In this document: in pieces, positions 55,722-64,000 of the stretch | Layout of the letters: each line of letters starts with the position of its first letter | Position numbering within the stretch: the stretch's first letter is position 1 | Assembly (NCBI RefSeq): GCF_020165195.1 | Contig: NZ_JAIUHR010000004.1 | Coordinates: 186,001-250,000 of the forward strand | Length of the DNA: 64,000 nucleotides | Origin: Mesorhizobium sp. CA14 | GTDB lineage: Bacteria > Pseudomonadota > Alphaproteobacteria > Rhizobiales > Rhizobiaceae | Direction: 5' to 3' | Position numbers and translations under genes: made by a program | The notes under the pieces: model-generated | Database searches by the model: none | What the model was told of the DNA's origin: nothing | What the model saw: the letters and a program-made list of their open reading frames with translations, nothing else

Positions 55722-56438
55722 TTATTCGCGCTCGCCGGTGAAATTCAGGAGCAGCTGGAAGATGTTGATGAAGTTCAGATAGAGCGAGAAGGCGCCGAAG
55801 ACGGCGAGCTTCTGCTGCGATTCCGCATCGAAGTTCTCCGCATACTGCTCCTTGATCGTCTGCGTGTCCCAGGCGGTGAGGCCGATGAAGACGGCAATGC
55901 CGATCACCGAGATGGCGAATTGCAGCGCGGTCGAACCGAGGAACAGGTTGACGATGCTGGCGATCACCACGCCGATCAGGCCCATGATCAGGAAGGACGA
56001 GAACTGCGTCAGGTCGCGCCTGGTCGTGTAGCCGTAAAGGCTGGTGGCGCCGAACATCGTGGCAGCGATGAAGAAGGTCCGCGCGATGCTGGTCGAGGTG
56101 AAGACCAGGAACACCGAGGCGAGCGACAGGCCCATGACCGCGCAGAAGGCCCAGAACATCGCCTGCGCGCCCGCGGCCGACATGGTCTGCATCTTGAACG
56201 AGAAGATCATGACGAAGGCGAGCGGCGCCAGCATCACCACCCATTTCAGCGGGCTGGAGAAGATCGGCACATAAAGCGCCGGCGTCGAGGCCACGAAGAA
56301 GGCGACGAGGCCGGTGACGACGAGGCCGAGGCCCATATAGTTGTAGACGCGCAGCATGTGCTTGCGCAGGCCCTCGTCGTAGACGGCTCCGGCCTGGACG
56401 CCGGTGCCCATTCGGTATCCCAGATTGGGGCTGTTCAT
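55722..56438 (-). CDS. Bax inhibitor-1 (BI-1/YccA) family membrane protein
   Basis: The 238-residue protein has seven hydrophobic helices and the family signature AWDTQTIKEQYAENFD near the C-terminus, which contains the conserved Asp of the putative Ca2+/pH sensor. BI-1/YccA/YbhL proteins are inner-membrane leak channels or protease modulators (YccA acts on FtsH). AAGGAGA lies 6 bases before the ATG at 56438. It lies 17 bases downstream of the anti-sigma gene, so it may be part of the same transcript. Confidence 0.93.
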   Translation of the reverse strand: MNSPNLGYRMGTGVQAGAVYDEGLRKHMLRVYNYMGLGLVVTGLVAFFVASTPALYVPIFSSPLKWVVMLAPLAFVMIFSFKMQTMSAAGAQAMFWAFCAVMGLSLASVFLVFTSTSIARTFFIAATMFGATSLYGYTTRRDLTQFSSFLIMGLIGVVIASIVNLFLGSTALQFAISVIGIAVFIGLTAWDTQTIKEQYAENFDAESQQKLAVFGAFSLYLNFINIFQLLLNFTGERE

Positions 56439-56455
56439 TTGGTTCTCCTTGGTGC

Positions 56456-57229
56456 TCAGTAGAGTGTTCTGGCGAGTTTCTCGGCGGCACGGTCGAGGTT
56501 GCCGGCGTCGCCGCGTCCGACCACCGCATAGGCAACCTCGCCGATCTGGAAATACGCGGTTGAGATGTCGTCGGCTGGCGCAACCGTCGGCTTCACGACA
56601 TCGAATGTTCCCGGCCTGATGGCGAACAGCGAGACAAGGCCGAGGTCCCTGGTCTCGACCGCCACCTCGACGCTCGGGCCGAATTGCGAGGGATAGACCT
56701 GGACGTCGCGGACCTTCCAGTCGTCGGGCAGCGACGGCATGACGATTGCCGTGGCGGAACGGATCTCGTCGGCGTCGTAGCCCGGTGCTTCCTGCTGCGA
56801 CGGCATCGTCTCGCGCACCAAGGTCGTCCGGTGTGCCCTGACGGCATCCTCGACATAGGCCGGCGGCTGCGTCGAAGCGACCACCTTGGTGACGGCGATC
56901 GGCCCGAAAATACCGTTGGCCAGCCAGCCTGCCGCGACCAGAACGGCCGCGGCCGCCGCCCGCTGCAGCACGGCAAGCATACGTCCCCTGGCCAGCGCCC
57001 TTTCCAGCCGCCGCGCCGCTTCGGTCGTAGCCGGACGCGCCCTGCCGACCGGCCCGGCAAGCGCGACGCGCAGTTCGTCGCGGGTCCTCAGATCCGACAT
57101 CACGCGCGCCGCCACTTCCGGACGCGCGGCGAGGTGTGCCTCGACCTCGATGCGGCGGGCGACATCCAGCTGGTCGTCGACATAGGCGTCGAGATCGGCA
57201 TCGGTTACGGGGTCGACAACGACGGTCAT
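56456..57229 (-). CDS. Membrane anti-sigma factor
   Basis: This is a 257-residue protein. The N-terminal ~50 residues form a helical anti-sigma-like domain (DADLDAYVDDQLDVARRIEVEAHLAARPEVA). The His-x3-Cys-x2-Cys zinc motif of ZAS-type anti-sigmas is missing: HLAARPEVA has no cysteines. One transmembrane helix follows (about 85-110, AAAAAVLVAAGWLANGIF), and the rest is periplasmic. The start overlaps the sigma gene stop (ATGA), the usual sign of a cognate pair. It probably holds the sigma factor at the membrane until an envelope signal releases it. Confidence 0.85.
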   Translation of the reverse strand: MTVVVDPVTDADLDAYVDDQLDVARRIEVEAHLAARPEVAARVMSDLRTRDELRVALAGPVGRARPATTEAARRLERALARGRMLAVLQRAAAAAVLVAAGWLANGIFGPIAVTKVVASTQPPAYVEDAVRAHRTTLVRETMPSQQEAPGYDADEIRSATAIVMPSLPDDWKVRDVQVYPSQFGPSVEVAVETRDLGLVSLFAIRPGTFDVVKPTVAPADDISTAYFQIGEVAYAVVGRGDAGNLDRAAEKLARTLY

Positions 57230-57777
57230 TGATCGTCTCCCACGATCTTGAGATGAGGCCTGGTTTTCGGCGCGGCGCCCTCCTCCATCTCGCGCAGCGC
57301 GGCACGCGCGCGGCCGATGCGCGACATCAGCGTTCCGAGCGGCACGCCGATGACTTCGGCGGCCTGCTGATAGGAAAGCCCTTCGATGGCGACGAGATGG
57401 AGCGCAGAGCGCTGTTCCTCCGGCAGCGAAAGAAACGCTTCCCGGACCTGCGACAGGCGCACCGAATGGTGCTGCGAGGCCGGCACGCTCTGATCGGCGA
57501 CAAGGCCGGCCTGTTCGATGCGCGCCGTCTCGGAGCGGCGCGAGCGCATGCGGTCGATGAAGATGTTGTGTACGATCGCCAGCAGCCAGGCGCGCAGATT
57601 GCCGCTTGACCGAAAGGTCGCGCGCCGCTCATAGGCGCGCACCAGCGCGTCATGCACGAGATCCTCGGCCTCAGTGCTGTCGCGCGTCAGCGAGCGCGCA
57701 TAGCGCCGCAGCGATCCCAACTGCCCGACGATATCGAAGCGTGCCATCGACCGTTTCATGCCCTGTTTACGGAGCAT
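57226..57777 (-). CDS. ECF-type RNA polymerase sigma factor
   Basis: The 183-residue protein has sigma region 2 (RYARSLTRDSTEAEDLVHDALVRAYERR and AWLLAIVHNIFIDRMRSRR) and region 4 (LPEEQRSALHLVAIEGLSYQQAAEVIGVPLGTLMSRIGRARAAL). It is coupled to the anti-sigma gene. Just upstream on + at 57780-57796, AGGGATT-TT-AATCCCCT forms an inverted repeat. No GGAAC-type ECF promoter is obvious there, so autoregulation cannot be claimed. ATG 57759 is an alternative start. Confidence 0.93.
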   Translation of the reverse strand: MLRKQGMKRSMARFDIVGQLGSLRRYARSLTRDSTEAEDLVHDALVRAYERRATFRSSGNLRAWLLAIVHNIFIDRMRSRRSETARIEQAGLVADQSVPASQHHSVRLSQVREAFLSLPEEQRSALHLVAIEGLSYQQAAEVIGVPLGTLMSRIGRARAALREMEEGAAPKTRPHLKIVGDDQ

Positions 57778-57891
57778 GTAGGGATTTTAATCCCCTGCCC
57801 GGCATTTCTTTCGTGTTGCCGGCACCGCGGAAACCGCTGGCGCGGCGGGATCGATTTGCGTATCACTCCGCCGCCATTGGAGTCCTTTTCG

Positions 57892-59076
57892 ATGTTCGAG
57901 ACCCTGCAGCCCGCGCCCGCCGACAAGATCCTTGCCCTGATCGGCCTTTATCGCAACGATCCACGGCCCGGCAAAGTCGACCTCGGCGTCGGCGTCTACA
58001 AGGATATCGACGGCAAGACGCCGGTGATGCGCGCCGTGCGCGAGGCCGAGAAGCGGCTGCTGGCGAGCCAGGACACCAAGACCTATCTCGGCCTTGCCGG
58101 CGATACGACCTTCAATACGGCCATGATCAAGCTCGCCTTTGGCGAGAAGGCCGACCATTCGCGCATCCGCGCGGCGCAGGCGCCGGGCGGCTCCGGCGCG
58201 CTCAGGCTGGTGGCCGAGCTTCTGCAGCGCACGCGCCCCGGCGCGACGGTCTGGCTGTCCGACCCGACCTGGCCGAACCATCTGCCGGTGATGCGCGCCG
58301 CTGGTTTGCGGGTTCGCGACTATCCTTATTTCGACGCCGCATCGGGCGCAGTCCGCTTCGACGAGATGCTGGCGGCGCTCAACACGGCCAACAGCGGCGA
58401 TGTCGTGCTGCTGCATGGCTGCTGCCATAACCCGACCGGCGCCAACCTCGATATCGCGCAGTGGGCCAAGGTCGCCGATGTCCTGCTGGATCGCGGCCTC
58501 GTGCCTTTCGTCGACATCGCCTATCAGGGCTTTGGCGAGGGCCTCGACGCCGATGCCGCCGGCCTGCGGCTGCTGGCCGGCAAGGTGCCGGAAATGGTCG
58601 TCGCCTCGAGCTGCTCGAAGAATTTCGCCGTCTATCGCGACCGGGTGGGTGCGGCGATGATCATGGCCAAGGGCGGCGCCCAGGCGGATGTGGCGACGAG
58701 CCAGATGCTGGCGGCGGCGCGCGCGCTTTATTCGATGCCGCCGGATCACGGTGCGGCGGCGGTGCGCATGGTGCTCGAGGACGCCGGCCTGAAAAAGGAC
58801 TGGGAGACGGAGCTCGAGGAGATGCGGCTGCGCATGCTCAGGCTGCGCGTCGCTTTCGCCGAGGCGTTGCGCCGGCAGTCCAACTCCGACCGCTTCGATT
58901 TCGTCGCCAGCCATCGCGGCATGTTTTCGAGGCTTGGGCTGACCGAGGCGCAGGTCGAACGCCTGCGCACCGAGCACGCCGTCTATATGGTCGGCGACAG
59001 CCGCATCAACGTGGCCGGCCTGCCGGAGGAGGGCATGGACGATCTCGCCAAGGCGATCGTCTCGGTGCTCGACTGA
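57892..59076 (+). CDS. Aromatic-amino-acid / aspartate aminotransferase (class I)
   Basis: The 394-residue PLP enzyme has the family N-terminus (FETLQPAPADKILAL), the Asn of NPTGANLD and the PLP Lys in SSCSKNFAVYRDRVG. It also has GDSRINVAGLP near the end and fits the TyrB/AspC group. It transfers amino groups between aromatic amino acids or aspartate and 2-oxoacids. The ATG at 57892 is supported by the fold start; the open frame upstream overlaps the divergent sigma gene and is not coding. It is followed by mazG 82 bases later. Confidence 0.92.
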   Translation: MFETLQPAPADKILALIGLYRNDPRPGKVDLGVGVYKDIDGKTPVMRAVREAEKRLLASQDTKTYLGLAGDTTFNTAMIKLAFGEKADHSRIRAAQAPGGSGALRLVAELLQRTRPGATVWLSDPTWPNHLPVMRAAGLRVRDYPYFDAASGAVRFDEMLAALNTANSGDVVLLHGCCHNPTGANLDIAQWAKVADVLLDRGLVPFVDIAYQGFGEGLDADAAGLRLLAGKVPEMVVASSCSKNFAVYRDRVGAAMIMAKGGAQADVATSQMLAAARALYSMPPDHGAAAVRMVLEDAGLKKDWETELEEMRLRMLRLRVAFAEALRRQSNSDRFDFVASHRGMFSRLGLTEAQVERLRTEHAVYMVGDSRINVAGLPEEGMDDLAKAIVSVLD

Positions 59077-59158
59077 AAGCCCGCGCAGCTGTGGACAATA
59101 GGCATTTGCCGGCCGGCGGGATTGGTCGCCCACCGCGCTGCACGCTAGGGTTTGCTGT

Positions 59159-59983
59159 ATGAAACCCTCGAAAGACATTTCACGGCTGATCGAGATCATG
59201 GCGGCGCTGCGGGCGCCGAAGACCGGCTGCCCTTGGGATATCGAGCAGAATTTCTCGACCATCGCGCCCTATACGATCGAGGAAGCCTATGAAGTGGCCG
59301 ATGCGATCGCGCGCGGCGATCTCGACGATCTGCGCGAGGAGCTGGGCGACCTGCTTCTGCAGGTCGTCTATCATGCGCAGATGGCTGAGGAGATCGGCGA
59401 GTTCGCTTTCGGCGATGTCGTCGAAGCCATCACCACCAAGATGATCCGCCGCCATCCGCATGTCTTTGGCGACGAGAAGGCACGCAGCGCCGGCATGGCC
59501 AAGGGCATGTGGGAGAAGATCAAGGCAGCCGAAAAGGCCGAGAAGCGCGACGCCCGCATCGCGCGCGGGCTCGATCCGGAAGATCACGGCAAGGGTTATC
59601 TCGACAGCGTGCCGGTCGGCCTCCCTGCCCTGACCCGCGCCCTGAAGCTGCAGGAAAAAGCAGCGCGTGTCGGCTTCGACTGGAGCGAAGCAGCCCCGAT
59701 CCTCGACAAAATAGAGGAAGAGATCGGCGAATTGCGCGAAGCGCTCGCCACCGGTGACGCGGCTCCAATCAGGGACGAGTTCGGCGACATGTTGTTTGCC
59801 GTCGTCAATCTCGGCCGACACCTCAAGCTCGATTCGGAAGCGGCGCTCAGCGGCACCAATGAAAAGTTCCGCTCGCGCTTCCACTATGTCGAGCAGGCCT
59901 TGGCGGCTTCTGGCAGTTCGCTGGAGAAGGCAACGCTCGACGAGATGGAAGCGCTCTGGCAGCAGGCCAAAAGCGCCAAATAA
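59159..59983 (+). CDS. mazG: Nucleoside triphosphate pyrophosphohydrolase MazG
   Basis: The 274-residue protein has two tandem MazG domains with the EExxE-type metal sites, EEAYEVADAI...EELGDLLLQVVYHAQ and EEIGELREAL...EFGDMLFAVVNLGRH. It hydrolyses NTPs to NMP and PPi, lowering (p)ppGpp-related pools or removing damaged nucleotides. The C-terminal WQQAKSAK is typical. It is convergent with hflX; only 8 bases separate the stops. Confidence 0.95.
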   Translation: MKPSKDISRLIEIMAALRAPKTGCPWDIEQNFSTIAPYTIEEAYEVADAIARGDLDDLREELGDLLLQVVYHAQMAEEIGEFAFGDVVEAITTKMIRRHPHVFGDEKARSAGMAKGMWEKIKAAEKAEKRDARIARGLDPEDHGKGYLDSVPVGLPALTRALKLQEKAARVGFDWSEAAPILDKIEEEIGELREALATGDAAPIRDEFGDMLFAVVNLGRHLKLDSEAALSGTNEKFRSRFHYVEQALAASGSSLEKATLDEMEALWQQAKSAK

Positions 59984-59991
59984 ACAGCCGG

Positions 59992-61380
59992 TTAGCTGCC
60001 GCTCTTGCGATGCAGGCGGTTCTCTATCTCCTGCCGGGCGCTGTGCGTGGCCGTCAGCGAAAGGGTGACGCTGCCGTCTTCATTGTCGGTGCGCGAAACG
60101 ACATCGCCATTGCGGTAGAGCCAGTCGACCTGGCCGAGCTGGGACGGACTCAACGTCACCGTCATCGTTTCCAGCTCGCCCGACACGCGCGCCTCGATGA
60201 GCGCTTTCAGCGTGTCGATGCCCTCGCCGGTCACCGCCGATATGGCGATCGGTGGAGACTTGCCGCTTACCCCTTCGGCAAGCAGCCGCTCGCGATTGCC
60301 TTCGTCGAGCAGGTCGATCTTGTTCCAGACCTCGATCACACGGTTCGCATCGGCGGCATCGACGCCGAGATCGCCAAGGATGCGTTCGACATCTTCCGCT
60401 TGGGCGGCTGTGTCCGGGTCGGAGATGTCGCGCAGATGCAGCACCAGATCGGCTTCGACGACCTCTTCCAGCGTCGCCCGGAAGGCGGCCACAAGATGCG
60501 TCGGTAGATCGGAAATGAAGCCAACCGTATCCGACAGGATCACCGGCGTGCCGTGCGGCAGCCGCACGCGCCGCAACGTCGGATCGAGCGTTGCGAACAG
60601 CATGTCCTCGGCCAGCACCCCTGCCCCGGTCAGCCGGTTGAACAGCGTCGACTTGCCGGCATTGGTGTAGCCGACGATCGCCACCACCGGAAACGGCACC
60701 TTCTTGCGCTTGGCGCGGTGCAGGTCGCGCGTGCGCCGCACCGTTTCCAGCTCGTGCTTCAGCTTGGTGATCTTGTCCTGCAGGATGCGACGGTCGGATT
60801 CGATCTGGGTTTCGCCGGGGCCGCCGAGGAAACCGGCGCCGCCGCGCTGCCGCTCGAGGTGGGTCCAGCTTCGCACCAGCCGGCCCTTCTGGTAGTTGAG
60901 ATGCGCAAGCTCGACCTGCAGCGTGCCTTCCTTCGTGCGCGCCCGCTCGCCGAAGATCTCGAGGATGAGCCCGGTGCGATCGAGCACCTTGGCGTTCAGT
61001 TCCTTTTCGAGATTGCGCTGCTGCACCGGCGTCAGCGGATGGTCGACGATGACCAGCTCCGCCTTGCGTTCCTTCACGATATCCGCGAACTCGGCCACCT
61101 TGCCGCTGCCGAGCAGCGTGGCCGGCCGAGGATCGGCAACCGTCACCACCGCGGTATGAACCGGGTTGAGATCGATGGCGCTGGCAAGTCCGACCGCTTC
61201 GTCGTGGCGTGCATCCGCCGAGCGGCTCAGGCGCGGACGGCTCGATTCATCGTCGCCGCGCGGCTGGCGGGTAAGCACCGGCACAATAACGACGGCCCGG
61301 GTCGGATCCTTGGTTTCCGGCCCGAGTTGATGTCCTTGTTTTCCGCGAACGCTACGGTTCGCGTCTTTCTCACGTGCCAA
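59992..61380 (-). CDS. hflX: Ribosome-associated GTPase HflX
   Basis: The 462-residue GTPase has the HflX N-terminal domain, with the glycine-rich KGRLVRSWTHLERQRGGAG preceding the G domain. G motifs are GYTNAGKST (G1), DTVGFISDLP (G3) and NKIDLLD (G4). It splits stalled or heat-damaged ribosomes. The TTG start follows hfq's TGA directly (TGATTG). The hfq-hflX pair is conserved, as in E. coli. Confidence 0.95.
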   Translation of the reverse strand: MAREKDANRSVRGKQGHQLGPETKDPTRAVVIVPVLTRQPRGDDESSRPRLSRSADARHDEAVGLASAIDLNPVHTAVVTVADPRPATLLGSGKVAEFADIVKERKAELVIVDHPLTPVQQRNLEKELNAKVLDRTGLILEIFGERARTKEGTLQVELAHLNYQKGRLVRSWTHLERQRGGAGFLGGPGETQIESDRRILQDKITKLKHELETVRRTRDLHRAKRKKVPFPVVAIVGYTNAGKSTLFNRLTGAGVLAEDMLFATLDPTLRRVRLPHGTPVILSDTVGFISDLPTHLVAAFRATLEEVVEADLVLHLRDISDPDTAAQAEDVERILGDLGVDAADANRVIEVWNKIDLLDEGNRERLLAEGVSGKSPPIAISAVTGEGIDTLKALIEARVSGELETMTVTLSPSQLGQVDWLYRNGDVVSRTDNEDGSVTLSLTATHSARQEIENRLHRKSGS

Positions 61381-61626
61381 TCAGGCGCCCTGGCTTTCCT
61401 CGCCATCGAACATCTGAACCGGCTGGCTCGGCATGATCGTGGAAATAGCGTGCTTGTAGACGAGCTGGGAGTGCCCGTCACGCCGCAACAACACACAAAA
61501 ATTGTCGAACGAAGTGACGACGCCGGTCAGCTTCACGCCGTTGATGAGGAAGATGGTAAGTGGATTTTTGCTCTTGCGAACTGAATTCAGGAACAGGTCC
61601 TGAAGGTTTTGCGATCGTTCCGCCAT
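61381..61626 (-). CDS. hfq: RNA chaperone Hfq
   Basis: The 81-residue Sm-like protein hexamerises and pairs small RNAs with mRNAs. It has [29 protein letters not shown] (Sm1) and [10 protein letters not shown] (Sm2). The start at 61626 gives the standard rhizobial N-terminus ([14 protein letters not shown]). A ribosome-binding site is weak. It leads the hfq-hflX transcription unit and lies downstream of dat. Confidence 0.97.
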   Translation of the reverse strand: MAERSQNLQDLFLNSVRKSKNPLTIFLINGVKLTGVVTSFDNFCVLLRRDGHSQLVYKHAISTIMPSQPVQMFDGEESQGA

Positions 61627-61768
61627 TTTTCTTGTCTTTCGCCGATCCCCTTCGGTTTGCGGCCAATGCGCCAAATTACGCGGCACCTGTCAAGCGCGCA
61701 AACCCCCTCTTGCCGATACAAAGGCAAGCAGAACGAGATAGTTGAGGTTCATTCCAGTTGTGCGGTTA

Positions 61769-62632
61769 TCAGGCTGGACTTTTTTCCGCAATGTCAAAAA
61801 AGGCCTGCCGCAACGAAAGTGTCATAGAACCGGGATGGCCATTTGCGATCGGCGTGCCGTCGATTTCGACCACCGGCATGGCAATTGTCGTCGCCGAACT
61901 GATGAACGCCTCCCTGGCTGCCTTGGCTTCGGCGACCGAAAAGCCGCGCTCCTCGATCTTGAGGCCGAGCTTGGCGGCGACATCGAAAAGCGTCGTGCGG
62001 GTAATGCCGCGCAGGATGCCGTGCTCGGCCGGCCGGGTCACCAGGACGCCGTCGCGGGTGACGATCCAGGCGTTTGACGAGCCGCCTTCCTTGACGTTGC
62101 CATCGGTATCGACGAACCAGGCTTCCTGGGCACCCGCTTCCTTGGCCTTCTGCTTGGCGAGCACATTGGGCAAGAGGCCCGTGCTCTTGATGTCGACACG
62201 GTCCCAGCGGTTCTCCGGAACGGTGATGACCTTGATGCCGCTCTCCACCCGCTTTGCACTCGCGGCCGGATCGGCTTTCCTGGCGGTTATGACCAGGGAA
62301 GATTTCGTGCCTGCCGGCGGAAAAACGAATTCGCGGCTGGCGACGCCGCGCGTCACCTGCAAATAGACCAGGCCGTTGACCACGCCGTTGCGATTGACCA
62401 CCTCGCGCAGCAGCATCGGCAACACCCCTTCCGAGACCGGCCAGGCGATCGACAGTTCCTTCAGCGAGCGCTTGAGCCGGGCAAGATGGCGCGGCATGTC
62501 GACGATATGGCCGTGCGCCACTTCGCAGACCTCATAGACGCCGTCCGCGAACTGGTAGCCGCGGTCCTCGATATGGACGCTGGCTTGGGCATGGGCGACA
62601 TAGCGGCCGTTGACATAGGCAATGCGCGGCAT
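61769..62632 (-). CDS. dat: D-amino-acid aminotransferase
   Basis: The 287-residue class IV PLP enzyme converts D-alanine and 2-oxoglutarate to D-glutamate and pyruvate. It has IAYVNGRYVAHAQASVHIEDRGYQFADGVYE at the N-terminus, the PLP Lys in DIKSTGLLPNV, and the Glu in NVKEGGSSNAWIV. GAGG lies 6 bases before ATG 62632; an ATG at 62638 is a near alternative. It lies between ntrX and hfq, a usual rhizobial order, and is likely part of the same operon. Confidence 0.93.
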   Translation of the reverse strand: MPRIAYVNGRYVAHAQASVHIEDRGYQFADGVYEVCEVAHGHIVDMPRHLARLKRSLKELSIAWPVSEGVLPMLLREVVNRNGVVNGLVYLQVTRGVASREFVFPPAGTKSSLVITARKADPAASAKRVESGIKVITVPENRWDRVDIKSTGLLPNVLAKQKAKEAGAQEAWFVDTDGNVKEGGSSNAWIVTRDGVLVTRPAEHGILRGITRTTLFDVAAKLGLKIEERGFSVAEAKAAREAFISSATTIAMPVVEIDGTPIANGHPGSMTLSLRQAFFDIAEKSPA

Positions 62633-62786
62633 GGGCATCCTCAGGGAAATATCCGGCTTTCTTAGGTGATTCCGCCCCTGGCCGTAATGAACAATCGCGT
62701 GGGCCAAGCCGGTTCTATGCAATTCGGGACGAAAAGCTACGGCGGAGCCGCCGAGCCTAACCGCTGCACACTTTTCGTGGGATTGC

Positions 62787-64000
62787 CTAGACGCCGAGCG
62801 ACTTCAGCTTGCGATGCAAGGCGGACCGTTCCATGCCGATGAATTCGGCCGTCTTCGAGATGTTGCCGCCGAAGCGGTTGATCTGGGCGATCAGATAGTC
62901 CTTCTCGAACTGCTCGCGTGCCTCGCGCAGCGGCAGCGCCATGATGTGCTGGTCCGATTGGTTGGGCGTGCGTGGCATGACGTCGCCGATCTCGGAGGGC
63001 AGAAGGTCGGCCGTGATCGGAGCATCGGGATTGTCCCCTCGCGCCAGGATCATCAGTCGTTCGACATTGTTGCGCAGCTGGCGAACATTGCCCGGCCAGT
63101 TATGCGCCTGCAGCACGGCCAGCGCATCATCGCCGATGCGGCGCGGCTTGATGCCGGCCTGGCGCGCGATCTGCTTCATGAAATTGTCGACAAGGTAGGG
63201 GATGTCCTCGCGCCGCTCGGCGAGCCCCGGCACCATGACCGGAACCACCGCCAGGCGATGGTAGAGGTCCTCCCGGAAGCGGCCGTCGGCGATCATCGCC
63301 TCGAGGTTCTGCGAGGTCGAGGAGATGATGCGGACATCGACCTTGACGCGCTTGGTGCCGCCTACCCGCTCGAACTGCTGCTCGACCAGCACGCGCAGGA
63401 TTTTGTTTTGCGTCTCGCGCGGCATATCGGCGACTTCGTCGATGTAGAGGATGCCGCGATGCGCTTCTTCCAGCGCGCCGACCTTGCGCTCGGTGCCGTT
63501 CGATTCGGTGCCGAACAGCTCGATCTCCATGCGCTCGGGCGTGATGGTGGCCGCGCTTAGCGTGACGAACGGACCGGTCTTGCGCGACGACAGCGCGTGG
63601 ATGGCGCGCGCCGTCAGTTCCTTGCCGGAGCCGGAAGGGCCGACGATCATGACGCGGCTGTTGGTGGGCGCGACGCGCTCGATGGTCTGCCGCAGCTGGC
63701 TCATGGCCGACGACATGCCGATCAGGTCGAAGGTCTCGCCGCTGCGCTGCTTGAGATCGGAAACCTCACGCCGCAGCTTGGATGTCTCCAGGGCGCGCTC
63801 GGCGATCAGGATCAGGCGATCGGCCTTGAACGGTTTCTCGATGAAGTCGTAGGCGCCGCGCCGGATGGCCGACACCGCCGTTTCGATGTTGCCGTGGCCG
63901 GAGATCATCACCACCGGCATGCTGGGATGCATGGTCTTGATCTCGTCGAGCAGCGCTAGGCCGTCGAGGCGCGAGCCCTGCAGCCAGATGTCGAGGAAAA
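62787..64000 (-). CDS. ntrX: Nitrogen-regulation response regulator NtrX, 5' end outside window
   Basis: The frame is open to the window end, giving about the last 404 residues. The receiver phospho-acceptor Asp is in FLDIWLQGS, followed by VVMISGHGNIETAV. The AAA+ domain has Walker A GPSGSGKEL and Walker B GILYIDEVADMP. The GAFTGA sigma-54 contact loop is absent (ELFGTESNGTERKVGALEEA). A Fis-type HTH ends the protein (ISKTAEFIGMERSALHRKLKSLGV). It works with the NtrY kinase in nitrogen and redox responses. dat is the next gene. Confidence 0.95.
   Translation of the reverse strand, partial: FLDIWLQGSRLDGLALLDEIKTMHPSMPVVMISGHGNIETAVSAIRRGAYDFIEKPFKADRLILIAERALETSKLRREVSDLKQRSGETFDLIGMSSAMSQLRQTIERVAPTNSRVMIVGPSGSGKELTARAIHALSSRKTGPFVTLSAATITPERMEIELFGTESNGTERKVGALEEAHRGILYIDEVADMPRETQNKILRVLVEQQFERVGGTKRVKVDVRIISSTSQNLEAMIADGRFREDLYHRLAVVPVMVPGLAERREDIPYLVDNFMKQIARQAGIKPRRIGDDALAVLQAHNWPGNVRQLRNNVERLMILARGDNPDAPITADLLPSEIGDVMPRTPNQSDQHIMALPLREAREQFEKDYLIAQINRFGGNISKTAEFIGMERSALHRKLKSLGV

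Noticed and set aside
57787..59262. A 491-codon minus-strand frame opposite the aminotransferase gene
   Set aside because: The plus strand carries the PLP-Lys motif and full aminotransferase fold; the minus frame lacks any recognisable domain.
1..64000. CRISPR array
   Set aside because: No regularly spaced short direct repeats were seen; the repeats found are palindromic single copies.

Overview
The window looks like chromosome of a Mesorhizobium-type alphaproteobacterium (Hyphomicrobiales). The basis is high GC, long open genes, the rhizobial order ntrX-dat-hfq-hflX with a convergent mazG, a phosphatidylcholine synthase of the Pcs type, an IalB-family protein, an SbmA/BacA-ABC peptide transporter, and dispersed palindromic intergenic repeats. 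The assignment is by recognition, not by a database search. About 60 genes are supported, with two tRNAs, five clear or possible hairpin terminators and one decayed gene. There is no IS element, prophage or CRISPR array.

Region 1 (1-3.4 kb) holds the end of a short-chain dehydrogenase, a periplasmic L,D-transpeptidase and a small PepSY-like protein. Region 2 (3.4-16.0 kb) is the most unusual part. A class III nucleotide cyclase with a TPR tail is followed by a 1407-residue fusion of a cytochrome P450, a two-helix membrane segment and a DyP-type heme peroxidase. A convergent Crp/Fnr regulator comes next. Divergent from it is a 1237-residue protein carrying both a subtilisin (S8) catalytic triad and a thermolysin-like HExxH...E zinc site. 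That gene overlaps by 8 bases a metallo-beta-lactamase-fold hydrolase. I read this block as a candidate cyclic-nucleotide-controlled stress or conflict locus; that reading is inference.

Region 3 (16.1-41.7 kb) is mostly chromosomal housekeeping and transport: tRNA-Val, gph, rpiA, a DUF2059 protein, gor, mgtE, a BacA-like ABC peptide transporter, a DsbA-like oxidoreductase, a YejA-like peptide-binding protein, ialB, hspQ, a UbiH-like hydroxylase, a DUF2182-DUF1326-pcs operon, a quinone reductase, a four-gene BMP-type (nucleoside) ABC importer, rimO and terC. Region 4 (41.7-44.3 kb) is gene-poor: a small Cys-rich protein, a strongly palindromic non-coding stretch, tRNA-Ser, a SnoaL-like protein, and an orphan 31-residue peptide with a lasso/RiPP-like YxxPxL leader.

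Region 5 (44.3-52.0 kb) is a tight co-directional cluster, rlpA - D,D-carboxypeptidase homologue - tmk - holB - metG - tatD - PhnP-like MBL hydrolase, linking envelope, DNA replication and translation functions. Region 6 (52.3-64 kb) holds an alpha/beta hydrolase, a ureohydrolase, an aldose-1-epimerase, a BI-1 membrane protein, an ECF sigma/anti-sigma pair, an aromatic/aspartate aminotransferase, and then mazG, hflX, hfq, dat and the C-terminal part of ntrX, which runs off the window end.
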